NCBI GenBank assembly: GCA_947177325.1
Contig: CAMWUH010000117.1
Span: 1-6,886 of the forward strand
DNA length: 6,886 bases
Source of the DNA: an uncultured Bacteroidales bacterium
GTDB taxonomy: Bacteria; Bacteroidota; Bacteroidia; Bacteroidales; Muribaculaceae
Reading direction: 5' to 3'
Below, one piece after another: positions 1-4,190 of this stretch. The notes under the pieces were generated by a model, which saw nothing but the letters and a program-made list of their open reading frames with translations, was not told the DNA's origin and searched no databases. How positions within the stretch are numbered: position 1 is the stretch's first letter; the number at the start of each line of letters is the position of its first letter. Both the position numbers and the translations under genes were made by a program.

Positions 1-146
1 ATTGAGCTGAAGAGGAAGCGGTGCACGTCGGGGGTGTTGTTGTCGGCGGCGTGTTTTTCAATGATTTCTTTAACTTTGTCGGCCACTGCTTGGTCATCGG
101 TCAGTGGCGCGAAAGAGGCGATAGTGTCGCGATATTTGTCAGCCAT
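1..146 (-). CDS. deoC: Probable deoxyribose-phosphate aldolase, N-terminal part (cut by window edge)
   Basis: Only the first 48 codons are visible, starting at the ATG whose complement is 144-146 and running off the left edge. The peptide begins MADKYRDTIASF and ends HRFLFSSI. This resembles the N-terminal helical extension of Bacteroidota DeoC proteins, which is followed by the conserved (I)DLTTL strand; the window stops just where that would begin, so no catalytic lysine can be checked. DeoC cleaves 2-deoxyribose-5-phosphate to glyceraldehyde-3-phosphate and acetaldehyde in cytoplasmic deoxynucleoside catabolism. It is the last visible gene of the minus-strand cluster, 55 bp after the MazG-like gene, and the order dtd, MazG-like, deoC is one I recall from other Bacteroidales; that context supports the call as much as the peptide does. 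No Shine-Dalgarno sequence is seen. The assignment is inferred from a short fragment. Confidence 0.65.
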   Translation of the reverse strand, partial: MADKYRDTIASFAPLTDDQAVADKVKEIIEKHAADNNTPDVHRFLFSS

Positions 147-201
147 AATAGTATTATATGTATTTTAAGGTTATTATTTAGGTTTCGGATAAAATAACGG
201 C

Positions 202-522
202 TCAGAGGAGCGGATTGTTGCGATGACGGGTAGCATCGCGGCGGGTTTTCTTTTCGATGTTGGCCTTGACGGCCTCAGTCAGGTCGATGCCTGATTGATT
301 GGCGATTGCAGCGATCACCCATAGGAGATCGGCCAACTCGTCGGCCAGTTGAGGAGTTTCCCCCTCTTTAAACGATTGCTCGCCGTAGATACGAGCCATC
401 TGGCGGGCCACTTCGCCCGTTTCTTCGGCCAGGATTGCCATGTTGGTCAGAGGGGAGAAGTACCTGACTCCTATGGTTGTAATCCATTGGTCGACGGTTG
501 ATTGATATTCACTCAGGGTCAT
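202..522 (-). CDS. MazG-like nucleotide pyrophosphohydrolase
   Basis: A complete 106-residue protein, the usual size for single-domain MazG-like enzymes. These all-alpha, Mg2+-dependent cytoplasmic enzymes hydrolyse (d)NTPs to the monophosphate and pyrophosphate and are thought to remove excess or damaged nucleotides. The metal-binding signature is intact: EETGE at residues 33-37 (the EExxE motif) and DELAD at 61-65 (the ExxD motif, E62 and D65), followed by a basic C-terminal helix with K86, K91, K92 and R94-R95. The start is the only sensible ATG, 26 bp after the dtd stop, and it leaves room for the N-terminal helix before the EExxE helix. It is probably co-transcribed with dtd upstream and deoC downstream. 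It is shorter than the two-domain E. coli MazG, so the mazG symbol is not used. The exact substrate cannot be read from the sequence. Confidence 0.9.
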   Translation of the reverse strand: MTLSEYQSTVDQWITTIGVRYFSPLTNMAILAEETGEVARQMARIYGEQSFKEGETPQLADELADLLWVIAAIANQSGIDLTEAVKANIEKKTRRDATRHRNNPLL

Positions 523-548
523 TCAGGTTAGTTGATTGAGAGCCGGCT

Positions 549-1001
549 TTAGAAGCGCAGCCGTGAGTCGATGATAATGGTGACCGGACCGTGGTTGATT
601 AGGCTGACATCCATGTCGGCTCCGAAGATGCCCCGCTCCACTGTTGCCACTCCGGCGGCTTCGAGCCCTTCGCAATATTGGCGATAGAGTGGCTCGGCAA
701 CGGCCGGCGGAGCGGAATTGATGTAGCTCGGGCGATTTCCTTTGCGGGTTGATGCCAGGAGTGTGAATTGAGAAATGGCCAGAATGGCGCCCCCGGTGTC
801 GAGCACCGAGCGGTTCATGACGCCTTGGTCATCGTTGAAGATGCGCAGGTCGATAGTTTTCTTCACGAGCCAAGCCACGTCGTCGGGCGTGTCGCCGTTT
901 TCGATGCCGACGAGTACCATCAGTCCGCCATCAATCCGACGGAAATAATCAGGCGCAACCGTCACCGATGCTTGTTTTACTCGCTGAATTACTAATCTCA
1001 T
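549..1001 (-). CDS. dtd: D-aminoacyl-tRNA deacylase (DTD)
   Basis: A complete 150-residue protein, close to the roughly 145-150 residues normal for bacterial DTD. It hydrolyses D-amino acids (classically D-Tyr), and also mischarged glycine on tRNA(Ala), from the 3' end of tRNA, acting as a homodimer in the cytoplasm through RNA-based catalysis. Visible signatures are the N-terminal MRLVIQRVKQASV strand, the SQFT motif at residues 77-80 followed by GNRPSY at 88-93, and the chirality-proofreading Gly-cisPro motif in NHGPVT (residues 136-141, Gly138-Pro139). All key motifs are intact. The ATG start gives the canonical MRxVIQRV beginning. It is the first gene of the minus-strand cluster, is divergent from the flippase-like gene, and has a Bacteroides-type -7 box about 30 bp upstream of its start. 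Confidence 0.96.
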   Translation of the reverse strand: MRLVIQRVKQASVTVAPDYFRRIDGGLMVLVGIENGDTPDDVAWLVKKTIDLRIFNDDQGVMNRSVLDTGGAILAISQFTLLASTRKGNRPSYINSAPPAVAEPLYRQYCEGLEAAGVATVERGIFGADMDVSLINHGPVTIIIDSRLRF

Positions 1002-1029
1002 TTCTTCGCAATAATTAACATCACAATTA

Positions 1030-1037
1030 CAAATTTA
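1030..1037 (-). promoter_or_regulatory. Candidate -7 box for the dtd cluster
   Basis: Read on the minus strand this is TAAATTTG, an exact match to the Bacteroidota primary-sigma -7 consensus TAnnTTTG. It lies 28 bp before the dtd ATG, a plausible leader length. No TTG-type -33 element sits at the usual distance of about 19-21 bp; the nearest TTTTG is only 10 bp upstream, so the promoter is half supported. Confidence 0.4.
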
Positions 1038-1105
1038 GCTTTTTTGTCAAAATAAATGGTATAAAATTGGCTAAAAATGGTTTTCTTTGCAAAAAATATC
1101 TTCCG

Positions 1106-2191
1106 ATGACTGAAAATAACTCTGCCACGCCCCCCGAAATTCACTCTGATTACCACTCTGATGAAGCTCCCGCGGCTTCCCGCTCCGGACGCAGCCGATG
1201 GTCGAAGTGGATTGGAATGTTGGTGCCTCCGGTGATAACTGTGGGGTTGTGCTATGTGTTGTTTCGCGGTCAGGATTTCGGCGCTATATTAGCATTTATA
1301 AAAGAGGGTTGCGATTTCAGGTGGATAGCGTTGGCGATGGTGCTGACCGTGGCCGGCTTCGTTTGGCGCGCACTGCGGTGGCGCATTCAGCTGCGCGCCT
1401 CGGGAATCGACCTGCCGGTGATGCCTTCGGTTTACAGCATTGTTGGCACATACGCTGTTAACCTGGTGTTTCCTCGTCTGGGTGAGATATGGAGGGCCGA
1501 ATACGTGGCTCGGCGTCAAAGGGCGCCGTTTGCCACTGCGCTGGGGGCAATGTTTGCCGAGAGGTTGACCGACGTGCTTATAGTCATCATTATGTTGGTG
1601 GCAACGCTGTTTTTGGCTCGCCCGGCCGTTGCCGGATTTATTGCCAAATATCCCGACGCTTACCGTGCCCTAGGAGGATTTCTGTCATCCCCCTGGCTCT
1701 ATGTTGTCATCGTGGCGATAGTGGGAGGTATTATCGTGTTTGTAAGGTGGTCAAGCGAGAGCAGTCTGGTCAAAAAAACTCAGCAGATGCTGCGCAATAT
1801 TGGCCGCGGATTTGTGTCGATTTTCCACATGCGTGGCAGCGGCTGGTGGTTATTGCTGACCGTGGTGCTTTGGCTTACATATTTCTTTACCCTCGTTTGC
1901 TGCTTCGAGACCTTTGAGTTTACGCGACAGGTTTTTGCCGAGCACGGCTATTCAGCGGTCTTTGTATGCTATGTGTTGGCGTCGATAGCGATGGGTATCC
2001 CCTCAAACGGCGGTATAGGTCCCTATCAGATAGCTATGATGTTTGGTCTGGGGTGCTACGTACCCGATTTGAACACCACCGACGCCCTCGCCTTTGGCAA
2101 TGTAGTGTTAGCTGCATCGTTGATAATGATAATAGCCTGCGGAATCCCCACCTTTATCGCTGTTTTTTTTGAAAATCGCCATAGAAAATAG
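1106..2191 (+). CDS. Flippase-like integral membrane protein (LPG_synthase_TM / UPF0104 family)
   Basis: A 361-residue multi-pass inner-membrane protein when started at the ATG at 1106. A TTG in frame at 1067 would add 13 residues, but that extension is basic and non-conserved-looking and would sit in the likely promoter region, so the ATG is preferred. After a hydrophilic tail (about 1-32) come hydrophobic segments near residues 36-53, 72-88, 106-122, 155-171, 197-213, 246-266, 283-299 and 332-355. Family signatures are NLVFPRLGEIWRA (119-131) with the charged AERLTD helix start at 151-156, and the late PSNGGIGPYQ loop (299-308), typical of the transmembrane domain shared with MprF, AglD and other UPF0104 proteins. 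No soluble MprF lysyl-transferase domain is present. Members are suspected of moving or modifying lipid-linked molecules; the substrate here is unknown. It appears to be transcribed alone, divergent from dtd. Confidence 0.85.
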   Translation: MTENNSATPPEIHSDYHSDEAPAASRSGRSRWSKWIGMLVPPVITVGLCYVLFRGQDFGAILAFIKEGCDFRWIALAMVLTVAGFVWRALRWRIQLRASGIDLPVMPSVYSIVGTYAVNLVFPRLGEIWRAEYVARRQRAPFATALGAMFAERLTDVLIVIIMLVATLFLARPAVAGFIAKYPDAYRALGGFLSSPWLYVVIVAIVGGIIVFVRWSSESSLVKKTQQMLRNIGRGFVSIFHMRGSGWWLLLTVVLWLTYFFTLVCCFETFEFTRQVFAEHGYSAVFVCYVLASIAMGIPSNGGIGPYQIAMMFGLGCYVPDLNTTDALAFGNVVLAASLIMIIACGIPTFIAVFFENRHRK

Positions 2192-2246
2192 TTTGATTTT
2201 CGATTGGTGAATATATTGATTGTCAGATGAAATACGTTTGATTTTC
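2191..2246 (+). repeat. Direct repeat GTTTGATTTTC, two copies, upstream of the regulator gene
   Basis: GTTTGATTTTC occurs at 2191-2201 and again at 2236-2246, 45 bp apart start to start (about four helical turns), in the 140-bp gap between the flippase-like gene and the regulator gene. The first copy overlaps the last base of the flippase-like stop codon. Related copies lie before susC at 4008-4016 and 4074-4083. It may be a protein-binding site or just AT-rich chance similarity. Confidence 0.35.
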
Positions 2247-2277
2247 TTTGAATTTTTCGGGTAATGGGGTAGAGGAG

Positions 2278-2308
2278 TTGGCGAAGTGAGAAAAATTTGA
2301 TAATTTTA
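2278..2308 (+). promoter_or_regulatory. Candidate promoter for the TPR/HTH regulator gene
   Basis: TTG at 2278-2280, a 20-bp spacer, then TAATTTTA at 2301-2308, which matches the -7 consensus TAnnTTTG at all but the last base. Spacing and position fit a Bacteroidota housekeeping promoter giving a leader of roughly 15-20 bases before the ATG at 2332. An overlapping alternative -7, AAAATTTG at 2292-2299, lacks a well-placed upstream TTG. This is pattern matching only. Confidence 0.3.
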
Positions 2309-2331
2309 CGGCAACTCCATTCTTTCATACC

Positions 2332-3966
2332 ATGAAAAAACTTTGTCTTGTCGCGATTATCATCCTGGGTCTTGCCTCTTGTGGCAATCAATCATCAACT
2401 GCTCACCCCGACGATTTATCTCATTTATATAATCAGCTCGACGCCACAATTGCCGAGAGTTCGAATTATGAAGATATAAAAGAGAGTCGCATAGCCCGGC
2501 TGCGCGATGAATACTACCGAGCTGCCGACGTCAAGCGTCGCGTTGATTTGGCTAATCAGCTTGCCGAAGAGTTCAACGCCTATAATGCCGACTCTACATT
2601 GTTTTACATCAATCAAAATTTGTCGCGCCCTGAAATCACTCGCTTCCCGGGTGAGTACACGCGGCTGCTCATCCGCCGGGGCGACGTATTTGCCCATGCA
2701 GGGTTGTTCAGCGATGCTCTCGATGTCATGCGCTCCATTCCTCGCGACTCTCTCGGCGATGATTTGCTCGAACCGTATTATTCAACCTATTGCGCCCTGT
2801 ATCAATATTTAAGCGAATATACCGACGAGCACGCTTCGGCCGTTGACTATACGTCGCAGCGCGCCGTTTATTCTGACTCGCTTCAGCAGATATTGCGCCC
2901 GGGGTCGTTTAACCACATGACCTACGTTATGACCGAGATGGCCCGCACCGGCCATGAACAGGAAGCAATCGAGGCCATTAGCCAAAACCTCGAGCAATAT
3001 AAATCAGGCAGCCGCGAGTTTTCTATTCTGGCATCGACTCTGGCCTACATCTATAAAACCACCGGCAATGATGATGAATATCGCAAATATCTTACGCTAA
3101 GCGCTATCTCCGATGCGCAGGGAGCGGTGAAGGAGAATATGTCGTTTCGCGAACTGGCTACCGTGATGTTTGAATCGGGCGACGTCGAGCGAGCCAACCG
3201 CTATTTGAAAAAGAGCATAGCTGATGCCAATTTCTATTCGGCAATGATGCGCAACGCGCAGTCGAGCAAGATGTTGCCGGTTATTGATGATGCTTACAGT
3301 GCTCTGCAAAATCGACTTACTCATCGTCAGCGTATTTTGATGGGTGTTTTAGCGGTTCTGGCTATTGTATTGATCTTTGCATTGCTCTTTATGCGCAAGC
3401 AGTTTAAAGCTGTCAGGCGCGCCAACAAGCGGGTTTCCGATGCAAATGAGGCGTTGAGCCTGAAGTCGGCGCAGCTTGAGCAAGCCAACATGGAGTTGCG
3501 GACATTTAACCGCACTAAGGAGCAATATGCGGGCCTGTTTATGGAATATTGCTCTACGGCCATATCAAGTTTGCAGCATTATCAACAATCACTAAGGGTG
3601 TTGACCGCTCAGGGGGCAAACAGGGCTGCCTTGCAGAAAAAACTCGAGTCGAGCGACATTGCCGACCAGATGCTGAAAAATTTTTATGTGAAATTTGACG
3701 AAGCCATTCTCAATATTTATCCGGCGTTTGTCGAGAAATTCAATCAGCTTTTGCAGCCCGACGAGCAAGTGGTTCTGAAGCCGGGCGAGTTGCTCAACAC
3801 CGAGTTGCGCCTTTATGCACTCGTCAGACTCGGCATTGACGACAGCGCCAAGATAGCTCAATTTTTGCGTTGCTCGCTGTCGACCATCTACACCTATCGC
3901 TCAAAGATGCGCAAGCGTGCCCTCCGCCCCGACCGGTTTGAAGACGAGGTCAAGAATATGGCCTGA
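2332..3966 (+). CDS. Membrane-spanning TPR/HTH transcriptional regulator (DUF6377-like)
   Basis: A 544-residue protein with a clear modular layout. Residues 1-17 form a lipoprotein-like signal (basic MKK, hydrophobic core, lipobox LASC with Cys17). Residues about 25-325 are helical and TPR-like, including the YNADSTLFYINQNL helix (84-97) common in Bacteroidota TPR regulators. One membrane helix spans about 335-354 and is followed by a basic stretch (RKQFKAVRR), which places the C-terminus in the cytoplasm. A coiled coil (about 362-395) leads to an alpha-helical part and a C-terminal helix-turn-helix at about 488-530 (LNTELRLYALVRLGI, then SAKIAQFLRCSLSTIYTYRSK). This matches what I know as the DUF6377 family, often next to SusC/SusD operons. 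The likely role is to sense a periplasmic state and regulate the adjacent susC-type operon, 224 bp downstream in the same direction; that role is inferred. No histidine-kinase or receiver domain is present. Confidence 0.85.
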   Translation: MKKLCLVAIIILGLASCGNQSSTAHPDDLSHLYNQLDATIAESSNYEDIKESRIARLRDEYYRAADVKRRVDLANQLAEEFNAYNADSTLFYINQNLSRPEITRFPGEYTRLLIRRGDVFAHAGLFSDALDVMRSIPRDSLGDDLLEPYYSTYCALYQYLSEYTDEHASAVDYTSQRAVYSDSLQQILRPGSFNHMTYVMTEMARTGHEQEAIEAISQNLEQYKSGSREFSILASTLAYIYKTTGNDDEYRKYLTLSAISDAQGAVKENMSFRELATVMFESGDVERANRYLKKSIADANFYSAMMRNAQSSKMLPVIDDAYSALQNRLTHRQRILMGVLAVLAIVLIFALLFMRKQFKAVRRANKRVSDANEALSLKSAQLEQANMELRTFNRTKEQYAGLFMEYCSTAISSLQHYQQSLRVLTAQGANRAALQKKLESSDIADQMLKNFYVKFDEAILNIYPAFVEKFNQLLQPDEQVVLKPGELLNTELRLYALVRLGIDDSAKIAQFLRCSLSTIYTYRSKMRKRALRPDRFEDEVKNMA

Positions 3967-4190
3967 TTTTCGTCATGATTTTTTAAGTTTCATTAATTGA
4001 ATTGAGCTTTGATTTTTACATTTGTTGATTTGGATTAATCGGTTGAAAATAAGGGATAAATAAATTTTATAAAGTTTGATTTTAGTTTGAATCGCTTGAC
4101 TATATTATAAATGATGGCGAAATTTGCCGATGAGGTTGCGACAACCACTATCAACCTTGCTAACTATAACTTAAATCAATCATAAACTCA
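3967..4190 (+). promoter_or_regulatory. AT-rich upstream region and leader of the susC-type gene
   Basis: This 224-bp gap between the regulator stop and the SusC start has no ORF of interest. Its first two-thirds are very AT-rich and contain TTTGATTTT at 4008-4016 and 4075-4083, the latter within GTTTGATTTT, a motif also found before the regulator gene. Weak promoter-like elements are TTTG at 4075-4078 with TATATTAT at 4101-4108 (22-bp spacer); neither is a strong consensus match. The last 70-80 bp are less AT-rich and contain overlapping inverted repeats. There is no Shine-Dalgarno sequence before the ATG at 4191, as is usual for this phylum. The region most likely carries the inducible promoter of the uptake operon and any binding sites of the upstream regulator. 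No convincing intrinsic terminator for the regulator gene is visible. Confidence 0.5.
4132..4158 (+). promoter_or_regulatory. Possible alternative hairpins in the susC leader
   Basis: GGTTG at 4134-4138 can pair with CAACC at 4142-4146 (5 bp, loop CGA), or, as AGGTTG 4133-4138, with CAACCT at 4152-4157 (6 bp plus a G·U pair with 4132/4158, 13-base loop). The two foldings are mutually exclusive because they share the 5' arm. They end about 33 bp before the ATG. The stems are short, so a regulatory role is speculative. Confidence 0.2.

Noticed and set aside
1489..1917. Plus-strand open frame of 142 codons inside the flippase-like gene
   Set aside because: Out-of-frame shadow of a clear membrane-protein frame; the translation is Arg/Cys-rich with no domain.
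2171..2201. Inverted repeat GAAAAT/ATTTTC around the flippase-like stop codon as a terminator
   Set aside because: The stem is 6-7 A/T-rich pairs with no GC core, and the following T-run is interrupted; too weak to call an intrinsic terminator.
2056..2391. Minus-strand open frame of 111 codons across the flippase/regulator gap
   Set aside because: It overlaps the ends of two real genes and an AT-rich gap, and has no protein-like pattern.
3967..4001. Terminator after the regulator gene
   Set aside because: T-runs are present but no stable GC-containing stem precedes them; the best inverted repeat is only 4 bp.
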